A stretch of 64,000 nt of DNA from Eleusine coracana subsp. coracana (taxonomy: Eukaryota > Streptophyta > Magnoliopsida > Poales > Poaceae). A program made the position numbers and the translations under genes. The notes beneath the pieces were generated by a model, which had not been told where the DNA came from, did no database searches, and was given only the letters and a program-made list of their open reading frames with translations. The first letter of the stretch is position 1. Every line of letters starts with the position of its first letter. Where the stretch lies: contig CM064427.1 of NCBI GenBank assembly GCA_032690845.1, positions 16,503,501 to 16,567,500 of the forward strand. The letters run 5' to 3'. This document shows positions 31,651 to 43,709 of this stretch, one piece after another.

Positions 31651-33241
31651 TGCTTGTGGCACTTCTTAACGTCGCACCAGATATTATTATAAAGATACAC
31701 TTAAGTGTCAATATAGTAAGATCCACAAGCACACGGACAATAACGTTGTAGCATTTCACTATTGGATTGCTGCAATAGCTTATCATTTATAGTTCTACCA
31801 AAGGAAGGTATTAGCACAAATATATGATTGCTAATAGTAATGTAGTCATAAAGATTGGTATGAGTATTCAGAGTTCATAGAGGGGTAAGTATAATAAATA
31901 GAATAGGGGTAGTGTGACACACAGAGCAATCATTACTAAAGATAAATAAATATCCTAAGTCACTAGGGAGTTTTAGTTAGGCAAGCAAAGCTATATCTCT
32001 AATGTTAGTCTACCTATACAGTTACTTAGTCAAACAATTATATGCAAAGTTATACTAGTCATAGTCTAATGTATTCAACACTTCGTGTACGGATTCATGC
32101 CTGGCATACACAAGGCAACTCCGTCTTGGACACATGTCGTAACCGAACGTGGAGGAGTACAATGGACAAATAGGGCTGTCACCACCTACTGCCTACCTCT
32201 ACAAACTGTGGATTACGAGGTGATAATACTACCTAGCCGGCTAAGTGCCACGCTTACACATTTAAGTAGAATTCTAGCATCGATCAAACGCTAGAATCAT
32301 TGTTCAGATTAACAAATACTAAAGCATTCAAAGCTCTAACCCTACGGATTAACAAGTTATGAGCTAAGTAATTGCAATGCTAATAAGATATCAAACCCAT
32401 GTTGAATCATCACAACTAGACTAAAGTACAACTAGCATTATAACATTTAGACTATAGTCAAGGTATATGACAATCATGACAATATGATAGCTATTCTATA
32501 TCATCATGAGAGTATAAAGTCCTATGACATGAATATAATATATAACCAAACAAGACACATATCATAAGCATAACTATACGGAAGAACTATATTAGTTGAA
32601 TGTAACAAAGTCGTAATAATAATATAAAAGAATAAAGGTAAAGATACAAGAGCCATACCGATACTCCTATGACTCGGAGACTTGAGCAAGGCTCCTCCTA
32701 CACTAAACTCCACTAGAACTAGGAAACTACAAAGTGAAAGAAGCAAATGACTAGCTCTTGAGTGTGTGTGTTGGAGGGAAGCTCTCCGCTTCTATTTATA
32801 GGGGGGATAAGTCGGTATTGAGGTGTAACCGCCACAAAACTGCCATGCGCCGACCTTCCAAAGGAGCTCAGGAGTTGACACATGGAGGCCCGCCCGAAAT
32901 AGGCTCAAGACCTAGTCGGCCGACCTGGGAGTGGGCCCCCTCGGGGTTACTGGTAGGTGGGTCCTCTTTTGAATTAAGTCAGTGTTCTCTGGAGGAATCT
33001 TGTGCTGCCATGTATGCTATCCGAGGGAAGTCCAGTTGGCACCATCTCATTGGCCGGAACGGTGTTTCCCCGGATTGTGCTCCATTTCTCCATATATATT
33101 GTATCAAATCCCTACATGCATATAGTTCTCCAAGGACAAGTGGAATCTTATTATTCCTAACTAACATGCAAGTATGAAATGCTAAGTTTTCCTTCCTTTA
33201 TAGGTATATTGACGGTTAGAATTGGTATTTAGTGACCGTCA
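31651..33241 (-). repeat. Athila 3' LTR (left copy, 1591 bp)
   Basis: Matches 51937-53556 throughout. Minus-strand TATA box at 32791-32801 (CTATAAATAGA). Starts TGACGGTC and ends CCACAAGCA in element orientation. Confidence 0.9.
32791..32801 (-). promoter_or_regulatory. TATA box in Athila 3' LTR
   Basis: Minus-strand CCTATAAATAGA; the same motif stands in the 5' LTR at 53075-53085. Confidence 0.6.
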
Positions 33242-34526
33242 ATAAACCCCCCAAGCTGAACCTTTGCTCGTCCCAAGCGAAGGCAAAACTTAGATTTGTG
33301 TTGATCAGGAGTTGCTACAATGTCCTATTCTTAACATATACCCAAATGCACAATTTAGACACTCTATAAAGAATTGAATAAGTTGGCATTAGTATTTCAC
33401 CTTTTATTACCTACTATGGGGCATTGTAACTTATCCAAATCTTGAGCAGTTGGAAGGCAAAACAGTTCGTAGGACTACCACTATATCTACTCTCTTTGAT
33501 CGACTTTAGCTCGGAGGTTAATTTTTGAGATAAATCTAAGTTTCTTAAATGATTCACTCAGATTGCTCAAAGTGTATAAATTCTTCACTAAGGCTTATGA
33601 TGCCTAAAAAATCCTACCTCTAAAGGCCGATATGTGTAGCTCAGGGTAAGGATAAATGTGGCAAACCTATATTTCATATGTCGCCGAGTCAAAAGAGTGG
33701 ATCCATGGAGAATCATTTCCTACAAACATGATCAAGATGTGCATGTGTGGTGGATTTGGTGGAGTGGAATGGAGACTCTTTTTATTTTTTTTATCTCTAC
33801 CTTTGGTAGTATTGGCTATCTATTTCTTTCTTTCTTTTTCTCTCAAGCTCTTCATGGAGTAAGAGTTTTTTTTTGTCAAGCTCTTCATAGACAAAGAATA
33901 TTTTTCTCTATATTTTTTCGATAGCCATAACCTTGATTGCCTTTGGGAGAGATTAATCATGAAGACAGAGTCTTTATTTTGTGGATGGAAGGTGTGACAA
34001 GGATGATTGCTAATTTCTAGAGTGGAAACTTTGCGTGATGTGCGCGGACTTGATCATGATTGCAGAAAATATTTCTCACTAGGGTCACACAATTTTGACA
34101 AGGCTAAATGAAAATACAAGTAGCATATGTAGAAGGTTTAGCAATGTAGCATAACATATGGCTGTGGTTGGAAGTTATATCATTGAAGAACTTGTCATTT
34201 TTATCAAATTAATTCTAGATGTCAAGTTTCATAAATTGTGTAAGATCATAGCAGCCCTAACTAACCATATCATATCTCCCAACAACTTAGAAGGATAATG
34301 CTTATGCTACCCACTAGTGTGTTTGAGGTGAAATTTAAATCCTGCCAACAAACCAAATCTAGACAGAGTGCTAAGTTGTAAACTGGGCATATGAAAGGAA
34401 TAAAAGACAGAGCAATTATTCATCATCTCAACATAGGAAACTTTATGCTTTCATACCGCGGATGGATTTATTCATTACTAGTATTATTTTTAGTTTTTCT
34501 ATTTATCATGCACATGAAAGGCAAAT
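33242..34526 (-). other. Athila 3' untranslated region and polypurine tract
   Basis: Minus-strand GGGGGGTTTAT at 33242-33252 borders the 3' LTR as a polypurine tract. The rest is noncoding, AT-rich sequence with long T runs; no gene seen. Confidence 0.65.
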
Positions 34527-37500
34527 TGTCACAAAACCGCCTTACCACGGAGACGATTTCATTCCAGGATCTTTCTTGGGTGACGATACGCGCTGTGACG
34601 CCCAATAGTGCAACACATGACAAAATAATATAGTTGCCACAAGAACATAGATAGAGTACAGAGTTTTACATAAATCTAAATTTAAATTACAAATCAGAGT
34701 TTAAAAGCGGAAGCAAAATAGTTCAGTAGTAAATGAAATGGTTCGACGAAATACTTAAGATACCACCGTGCTCTCACGACGATACATAGAAGTAGATCCG
34801 GTCTTGATGAGTGTCATGCCCATGACACTGTACCGGCAAGCAAAAGGGTACTCCTTTGGACAGCAGGGTTCCGACTCGACATTCCAAAAGTCGGGAAACT
34901 GGTCATCCTGATCATCTGAAAAAAAACCCACAAAGAACTACGTCCTGAGTAACTATTTACTCAACAAGACTGACCCGTCAAAATGGCCATCTACAGTCGA
35001 CTCCTAGACATGCACGGGCCAAGGTAGGGTTTATGTTGCCAAAAAGCCAGCCTAAGAGTGGATCCTTGTTTTTCAAGTTTTAGCATCAATTTAAGTTGCC
35101 ATACAGAGTAATAAATTTAGTTTGCACTAAAACTATAATAATCATGGTTGCAATATAATTAGAACAATTCCATACAGCAGTATTGAACCCATCCATCATA
35201 TTAATGGCTTCCATCAACGCTCCAGAGCAGCGATCAAGTGGTACTTGTTACTGTGAGGGGCAGCGACTCGAATCAATTTACATCCTGTAGGAGAAACCCA
35301 AATACACGGTGCACGCACACTCGAAGGAGTCACGTACGACAACCTTTCGTAAGATACAACAGGGTCGGTCCGGGTCCCACTTTTCCCGAGTATACATCAC
35401 CCTAAGCGATGCTCCCGTCGAAGCCATCCATGGGTAGCCCATGCACTCTCCCTTCCAACACATACCCCATTCCACCATAACCATCTTCATCACCAAAAGA
35501 AGAGTGGGGTATCGTCCAACCACTGTGGAAATCAAGCTACATCAGTTTACTAGTGCCCATATCACTAGCATGCATTTGGTACTGTTCAAACTTGATCCCA
35601 TGGGACCAAACACAACGCGTAGCCTTAGATGACTCGGACGGGGCTACCTTCTTGAAGACAAGCTATCCTTCCCTTTCCAACTAGTTGCCCGTCCGGTCTT
35701 TGTTGTTATCCCATCCAAACTTTCCTTCAGTCAATATCATTCCCTAGTGATAATATTTCCTGTTCTACTAGTGGTCTCCGTCCCACTTGACAACTAGTCG
35801 TCCTAAATTAAGCAGAGCGACTACCGTCCTGAGGCTATCATTGGGTAAAGGGAACCTACTGCAAATTCTAGGTTTTCAAACAACTCCTGTAAACCTAATG
35901 CACAAACAAGCCTACATTCCTAACTAGTGATAAAGTAAAAAGGTTAAAACTTGGTGGGATGCACCGGGGCTTGCCTTGGTTCTGCTCCTGGTCAGTCGAA
36001 ACACCACCAGGTCCTTCTGGCTTCTGCTCTGATCCCACCTCCACGTGGTTCACTTCGTGATCTATATGATGCAAAGGATGATGCTTATGAGAGAAGCTTC
36101 ATGGCACTTCCTCAACAAATACATTAACATAGTCAGGTAATATGTAAAAGCGAAGGGGAGTGTATGGGTGTTGGCGATTGATACGCTCATGATAGGTATA
36201 TGGTGAGTGTGCAATGACCAGCAATAATATTACCAGCGTGTTGGGCATGATGATAAGCATGAACAAGTTCTTATGATGTACATCCTGAAGTATAACATAG
36301 ACTTAATTAGGACAATAGGGATCCTATATGGTGATGAAATAAATCCAGCATGTTTTGGAGATCAATCACATATGGGTGATTTACTGTAATTAGGAAATAC
36401 CAGGAGTGATTTATTTGCCAAGTTTGACTTATATCTATTGAGCCATAAATTTTTAATTATTTAATAGGAGGCAAACGACTAAATAATTAATTGTGACTAA
36501 ATTACAGAGATATATCAGAAGCCACATTTCAGGATGATTAGGCATAGATACCTATAGTTGGGAACAAGATGTCAAGAATTTACTAGCTTCCTAAATTTAT
36601 TTATAATTTTATTAGTGTTTTTCCTATTTATTTCGTTTCCAGTAAAAATATTAATCATGTCAAGGTTTTATCATTTTTCTACAATAGTACACATCTACAG
36701 TACCCAGAGAAATTTTCCTAGCCCCAAAATTCATAGTATTTATTTTTCTATGCATTTTTCAATTTCAGCCGAGTTTTTGGGAATAAAATTTCCAAAATAA
36801 AATGGGTTTAAACCCATCTCCTGCACGCGCGAGGCTGGCTTGCCGGAATGCGGCAGCGATGGCCGGTGGGCTCGCCGCAGCCTACTGTGGGCCTCGGCTC
36901 GAGTTGATGACAAAGGGTAAAACGCTCCTCTCCTCGGGGCGCCCCCGATGGAGTGGACGGTGACCACCGGCAGTGGCCGGAAAGGGGGTCCCAACGGCGA
37001 CGGGGACAGGGGAAAGGTTCAGCAATGGCTCTCGTGGCGAGGGACAAGGGAGAAAGGTTCTGGTCTTGCCTGAGGGTTTCACCGGGGTGAGGAGCAGGGA
37101 GGCGCGGGGTTCGCCGACGAGGCGGATGCGGAAGCGATCGGCGGCGGTAGAGGCTCCGAATCCAGTGAAATGATGACAAGATGTGCGTACGAACACGGTC
37201 AAGAGGGGGTGCGAGAACACGGTTAAGCCTCCCGTGCGAGGAATCGAGTTCTGGCCCACTGTGGACGATTCACGATGCAGAGGAATGGCATGGGTGGAAG
37301 CTGCCGGTGTCGAGGAAGAACCGCGTCGATTGACCAATGCCGCGCAGGGAACAACGACGTGGTGGTGGCGAGGCCGTCATGACATGCAGGCCTCGTCTCC
37401 CTCAGCTTGGCTCACCCTGGCGGTCGGGTGACACAGACGCAGCGGCGGCGGGGAGCTCGGTTGAGTAGAGGAAAAGGGGAGCACGAGACAGGAAAATGGG

Positions 37501-38160
37501 AAGGGGGGGGGGGGGTTGGACAATGGGGCGACAGGAGGGATGTTGGGGTGGGGGTGGGGGCGTCGATCAGCTCAGGTGCCGCTCCGGCCTGTCGTCGATG
37601 CCCACGCGATGTACGGGCAGGCGGGAGAGTGGGAGGCGGCGGGGTGTGTTTGTTTGGGGTCGCTGATGGGTGGGCCCCATGGGGATTTTTCTTTGTCATT
37701 TATTTTCTGAACCTGACGGCCAGTTGTATTTGACATTTTTGTGGTAATTATTTGGAAATCGACCAAGGCAAACAAAAAATATTTCAGGCTCCTCATATTG
37801 TGCTGGATTTTATAAAAATGCTAACTATCATTAGTTCCAAGTAAAATTTAAATAGGAGTTTTGTAAGCAGGGGTGGTTTGTGGGCATTTGACCATTTATT
37901 TGGGGCATTAAATGGTGAGATAAAAATATGATAAATTCACCAAAATTCTATTTCACTAGGACATACTATCTATATGTTTGTGGGGTGTGGGCCATGTGGA
38001 AAAATTTAGACTTGTAGTTCAAATGACATTCAAATTTGCTCGAATTTAATTTGAATTTTGCTCAATTTCAGTTCAAATTTTTTTGTTCTAAGTTCTCATG
38101 CTTGTGTGGAAAGATTCTAAGGTGTCGGGCTTGGGAAGTTCATGACACCAGGGTGTCACA
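34527..38160 (-). repeat. 3' LTR of chromovirus B (3634 bp)
   Basis: Reads TGTGACACCCTGG at its start and TTTTGTGACA at its end on the minus strand. GC-rich core at 36780-37680, including a G run at 37506-37516. Strongly similar to the LTR of chromovirus A over 35280-35540. Holds an exon-like cassette at 35975-36061. Confidence 0.9.
35975..36061 (-). other. Exon-like acidic cassette in the LTR of chromovirus B
   Basis: On the minus strand 87 bp between ATATAG and AACCAAG|GCAAGCCCCGG, encoding HEVNHVEVGSEQKPEG and ending QNQGKPR. Same borders and similar peptide as in chromovirus A. The copy in the right LTR is deleted. Confidence 0.45.
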
Positions 38161-38202
38161 CCCTCCCCCTTTAAAGAAATCTCGTCTCGAGATTAAAGGA
38201 AG

Positions 38203-39560
38203 TTATAACGGGTTACCTAGGTGGTGGTGTAGGAACTTGGGGTAGTGGATTTGCAGGAACTCTTCAGTTTCCCAGGTAGCCTCCCTTGTGGTGTGGTTGC
38301 TCCATTTAACCTTGTAGAACTTGAGCGTCTTCTTATGCGTAACTCGTTCCTTCTCGTCTAGCACCTTCACTGGACGCTCTAAATACGTCAGGTCGGGTTG
38401 TAGTTGTCCAGTGCTTTCCAAAGGAACGTCCACCAGGGTCTTCAGACATTTCTTGAGCTAGGACACATGGAAGGTGTCATGCACTCCAGCAAGCTCCACT
38501 GGTAGCTCGAGTTTGTAGGCGACCGGCCCACATCTTGCGACGATCGAATAGGGATCAATGTAATAGGGTGCTAGTTTTCCGCGGACTCCAAATTGTTGCA
38601 CACCTTTGGTTGGTGACACTCGAAGATAGACCATGTCACCAGCTCTGAATTCCATCGGGCGATATCTTATATCCGTATAACTCTTCTGCCTGGATTTTGC
38701 TGCTCGTAGGTTTGATTGGATTTCTAGTACTTTCTCCTCAACCTGCTGCACTAATTCCAGGCTGAATATTACTCTCTCCCCTGATTCTGACCAACTTAGT
38801 GGTGTACGACAACGGCGACCGTATAGAGCCTCGAACGGTGCCATATTGATGCTTTCTTGATAACTATTGTTGTATGCAAATTCTCCCAAGGGTAGGAACT
38901 CATCCCACTTTTTGTTGTGATTCAATACATATGCCCTTAACATGTATTCCAATATTTGGTTAACCCTTTCGGTTTGATCGTCCGTTTGGGGGTGATATGC
39001 CAAACCTCGAATTAACTTGGTGCCCAGTGACTCGTGTAGTTTTTCCCAAAAGTGTCCCACAAACTGAGACCCTCTGTTAGATACTATTGTCTTGGGCACT
39101 CCGTGTAAGCATAGGATCCGATCTATATACAATTGTGCATACCTCTCAGTTGTGTACCATGTTGATACAGGGATGAAGTGTGCAACTTTAGACAGCCGAT
39201 CAACAATCACCCATATAGAGTCAAACTTGCGTGATGTGCGGGGAAGACCAACAATGGAATCCATGCTGATGTCCTCCTATTTCCAAGCTGGAACAATCAA
39301 GGGTTGTAGCAGGCCTGCCCTCTTTAGATGATCAGACTTGACTCAGTGGTAGGTATCACACTCTGCGACATATCGTGCTATTTCTCTCTTCATACGAGTC
39401 CACCAATATCTGCATTTCAAATCGTGGTACATCTTGTTGCTGCCCGGATGCATGTAGTATTTTGCAATATGAGCCTCGTCCAAAATTTTCTTGCAAAGTT
39501 CCAGATTCTTAGGCACCACTAGGCGATCCTTGAACCATAAAACACCTTCTGCGTCCTTTC
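38203..39560 (-). pseudogene. Integrase with chromodomain of chromovirus B, inactivated
   Basis: From the N-terminal side: core SMDSIVGLP (first Asp), IVSNRGSQF where the second catalytic Asp is Asn, and YHPQTDDQTERVNQ with the catalytic Glu present. The GPF/Y-like part is APYYIDPYSI. The chromodomain FYKVKWSNHTTREATWETEEFL is intact and ends at 38203. A TAG in FHVS*LKKCL (about 38458) and a stop before MDS break the frame. The Asp-to-Asn change alone would abolish integration in this enzyme class. Confidence 0.88.
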
Positions 39561-41550
39561 AAAAACATTGAACCTTAGCATCGCCCTCTTTTAGTCTCCT
39601 TCTGAGGTGTGCTATGCCAACATCATTTTTCTGAGCTGCTACTATTTCTTCTCGCAAGGTAGGAATCAATGCTAGGTTATAGAGAGCTTCGTAAGGTGTT
39701 ACTTGGACATAATGACCATCTTGAACTTATGGGCTGACCATGATGTGGTGGCATTGAGCCTTGCGGCTTAGTGCGTCAGCCACAACATTAGCCTTTCCTG
39801 GGTGATAGTGCACTTCCAACTCATAGTCCTTAATCAATTCCAACCAACGATGTTGTCTTAAGTTCAGGTGATCTTGAGTGAAGATGTACTTCAAGATTTT
39901 GTGATCGGTGTAGATACGAACTAAATTTACAAGAAGGTAATGTCTTCACATTTTTAATGCTAATACCACTGCTGCTAATTCCAGATCATGTGCGGGGTAA
40001 TTCTGCTCATGCTTCCTCAATTGTCTTGATCCATAAGCAATGACTCTTCCATCTTGCATGAGCACACACCCTAATCCAATACCCAAAGTGTCACAATAGA
40101 CATCAAATGACTTCCATAGGTCCGGTTGAGCTAATACTAGGGCAGTGGTCAGATGCTTCTTTTGGGTTGGAAAAGCATTCTCGCAGCCTTCGTCCCATAC
40201 GAATTTCTTTTCCTTCTTAAGCAACTCGGTCATGGGCTTTGCAATCTTGGAGAATTTGGGGATGAAACGGCGGCAGTAACCAGCTAATCCAAGAAAACTG
40301 CATATATGAAATACGGTCTTCGGTGTCTTCCAGTTCAGTACATCTCTTACTTCGCTAGGATCCACCGCTATGCCTTCTTCCGAGATGATATGGCCTAGAA
40401 AGGGTACTTGCTTCAACCAAAACTCACATTTGCTAAACTTAGCATATAGCTGGTGCTCCCTTAACCTCTGTAGCACAATGCAAAGATGCTCGGCATGTTC
40501 TTCTTCTGACTTGGAGTAGACTAGAATGTCATCAATGAACACCACTATGAACTTGTCTAGCTCTGGCGTAAACACCGAGTTCATGAGATACATGAAATGT
40601 GTTGGTGCATTTGTCAACCCAAAAGACATCACTAAATACTCGTAAAGCCCGTATCGAGTGGAGAATGCTGTCTTGGGATCTTCACTACGGATCTTGATTT
40701 GGTGGTATCTAGATCGCAGATCGATCTTGGAGAAAACTTAAGCTCCAATTAACTGATCAAAGAGGATGTCGATACGAGGCAGTGGATACTTATTCTTGAT
40801 AGTCACGGCATTGAGCGGTCGGTAATCTACACATAGCCTCAAGGTCTCATCCTTCTTCTTTACGAACAACGCCAGGCAACCCCAAGGTGAAGAACTTGGT
40901 CAAATAATTCCCTTATCCAGCAGCTCTTTCAACTGCTCTTTTAACTCAGCTAGTTCCTTGGGTGCCATCTTATACGGTCTCTTGGATATGGGTGGAGTGC
41001 CTGGCTGAAGGTCAATCTTGAACTCGACATCCTGATCAGGAGGCAGTCCAGGAAGGTCATCAAGGAACATGTCCAGAAATTCACTAACCACTGGAATATC
41101 CTTTATCTGCTTGGTTGTGGTGTGATCAACTCTAACTACGGCAAGTTGTGGGGGCCCTACTCGAAAGCTCACCCTGCCATGGGTCGGGGAGTTTAAATGG
41201 ATACTATAGGCGTTGATGTCCAACACGACCTTGTGGTGTTTCATCCAACCCATCCCTAATATTATATCGATGTTGCTTCCCTCCAAGACTATGCAATCTG
41301 AGGGGTAGACTTTGGTTTCTAGGGATATTGGGAGCTTCTTAACCTCATAATTGGCCATGGTTTGCCCGCCAGCCAATTTTATGACGTAGCGTGACTTCAA
41401 GAGGCTACAGGGCAGTCGATACTTATGAACGAACGAACCACTAACAAAATTATGCGACGCTCTAGAATCGAATAGAACGAGGGTGGGGTGATCTTGAACA
41501 GAGAACATACCAGCTAGGATGGGGCTGTTCTCAGGAATTTCCTCCAAGGT
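39561..41550 (-). pseudogene. Protease, reverse transcriptase and RNase H of chromovirus B, inactivated
   Basis: Protease at 41547-41000 has LFDSRASHNF, with Arg in place of the Gly of the D-S/T-G-A active site. Reverse transcriptase includes RPYKMAPKELAELKEQL, then broken sequence at 40640-40900, MMSFGLTNAP, FIDDILVYS (catalytic Asp pair kept), FSKCEFWL and VPFLGHIIS. RNase H begins with DVYCDTLGIGLGCVL near 40090, where the usual DAS is DTL, and continues to about 39750 with stops. Confidence 0.88.
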
Positions 41551-42693
41551 GGTGTTGTTCAGCTGACCAGTACGGGTAGGTCCCTTGTTGTTGTTGCTCT
41601 TGTTGGTGTCTCTTGATGGGTTCTGGCCAGCATTCCTCTTGTGGTAACAACACTCCCTAAAGAAGTGTCCAACACGGCCACAGTTGTAGCAGGGGTAGGA
41701 TCCTGTCTGGGTGCTCTGCTGCTGCGATGGGCGATATCCTCCTTGGTTCTGCTGTGGACGCGGTGCCTGCGGTTACTGCTACGCCTGCTGAGGTGGGCGT
41801 GGGAAGGGTACCATCACTGGGGTGGAATGATACCTCCGCCCCGGGGGATCCGTGTACACCATGCGATACTTCTGTAGGGGTCCACTGGATGGCCCCATAG
41901 CACTAGCGGACCTCTTCTGCTCTGCCATCACCTTACAATACCCATCTTCTATGATGATAGCATTGTTGACGAACTCAGCGAATGTGCCACCCATGTTAAG
42001 GTTGAGGCGGTCCTGCAGCTTTGCGCTTAGCCCCTCCAAGAAATAGTCCTTCCACTTGGCGGGGTTGCTCGCCTGCTCCGGAGCATAGAGCGCTAAAAGG
42101 TTGAACTCCTCGTAGTATTCTTCGACGCTGTGGTTGCCTTGTTTCAGTGCTGCGAACTCCCGTGCCTTCCTACGGATGAGTCCTGCAGGAATGTAGTGGG
42201 CACGGAACGCTGTCTTGAACTCGTCCCAAGTAATCTATTGGTTTTATCCAACTGAAGCGACATGGTTGGCCCACCATGCCCCCGCTGCACCATGCAGCTG
42301 CTGCGCCGCATACAACGTCTTCTACACCGGCGTGTAGTTGAGGAGCCCAAATTTGGACTCGAGCATGCGAAGGAAATTCTCCGCTTCCATGGGCTCTGTG
42401 GTGGAGCTGAACATAGATGGCCTGGTGGCAAGGAAGTCGGCGTAGGTGTTGCTTTGTGATGGGCCGTCATTGTTGCCCGTAGCATCCCTGTTTGCCGCAT
42501 TTTGATGCGCCAACTCCCGCATAAATTCCGCTTGTTGCTGCTGGTTTTCCTTCATGGTGGCGAAGAACTGCGCCATCAACTGCATGGGGTTGGGTGGGAG
42601 TGGTGGAGTTCCCTGCCGAGTGTTATCATCTCTAGCCCTGGAGCCCTCGGGCTATTCACCGTGAAGCTCATTGGTGTTGCGAGTACGAGCCAT
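41551..42693 (-). pseudogene. gag of chromovirus B, degenerate
   Basis: Starts MARTRNTNELHG at 42693. Capsid motifs NTYADFLATRP, EPMEAENFLRMLESKF, WWANHVAS, FKTAFRAHYIPAGL, YYEEFNLLALYAPEQ and the CCHC knuckle CYNCGRVGHFFREC near 41690-41650. Several stops (after HGE, in YTPV*K, in VASVG*NQ). Order and motifs match chromovirus A gag, with an intact start. Confidence 0.87.
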
Positions 42694-43695
42694 TCTGAAA
42701 TGCAAGAATTAGGGTACCATTAGTTTCTTATCCAATAAGATCATAAGGGAACACAAATATCCAAGAAATTTCCACATCGAGAAGTAGACTTGTCCAAAAA
42801 TTTCCAGAGTGTGTTCAGTTCTGCCCTATCGGTACAGCTGTCACTAAACAGAGTTTTTGAGCTAACTTATGTATAGAATTTGGAAAACCACTGAACATCA
42901 ATGTTGTAGACGATTTCAATACCTTTCTAGAAAGTACTCATACAACCTTAGAGGTGGTTTGAGCAAAAATTTATGGATTTTACAAGCTAGGTCAAGAATC
43001 TGAATTTCAGATTGACACCGAATCGACGTGCTGACACGGAGGGACCAAAAATGGTATTGCCCGGAAATCTTTAAAGCAAAAATTCTTGCTGGATGTACAG
43101 TGGGTTTGTTCATGATTCCAATAAGTATTTATTTGCATGATTTCGGTTTTTGAGTGGACAAATGTAGATTTTTATGTGAGTGACATGCTAGCTGAAATTT
43201 CAGGTTTGTATAATGACTTGATGCTTCAACATTTACATGAATGCACATGCTTTTCAGCCTACACGTCCTTACAAAAATCAAATTTGGTCGCGAATAGGAC
43301 CATACGTAGAGTCGGTGGCAGGCGATCTCTCAAGTTAGTCGTATGCTACACGTTTCTTACTCATTTCGTGGTCAGCGTACCTGCAGAAGATTCATTTCAG
43401 AAACAATACATCAAATAGAAAAGAAACGAGCGGAAAATAATCCCTTATTATTGTCCTAGGGCAGGACACTTATGTTTTCCGCAATCAGCCCGTGTTCACA
43501 CCTTTGTGCTAGCTTCCCATGTTACTGTCCAGAGGACGGGACACATACCTTCATTGACGAGGCCGTAGATGTAGATATTTAAACAAACCTCCAACAGTTA
43601 GCTTTGCCACCTGAATCATAACTAATAATAACCTAATGGGCACACCCTCACACGTTCGTTATGGGGTTTCGAATGTTGCACTATTCCCGAGACAG
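42694..43695 (-). other. 5' leader of chromovirus B
   Basis: About 1 kb, noncoding, homologous in part to the chromovirus A leader. It lacks the coiled-coil ORF present in element A. Confidence 0.65.
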
Positions 43696-43708
43696 CTCTG
43701 ATACCACG
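43696..43708 (-). other. Primer-binding site of chromovirus B
   Basis: Minus-strand CGTGGTATCAGAG next to the 5' LTR, initiator tRNA-Met type as in element A. Confidence 0.83.
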
Positions 43709-43709
43709 T

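Noticed and set aside
37407..37733. Gly-rich ORFs in the LTR of chromovirus B
   Set aside because: Low-complexity GC-rich LTR sequence; the homologous right LTR does not keep the frame.
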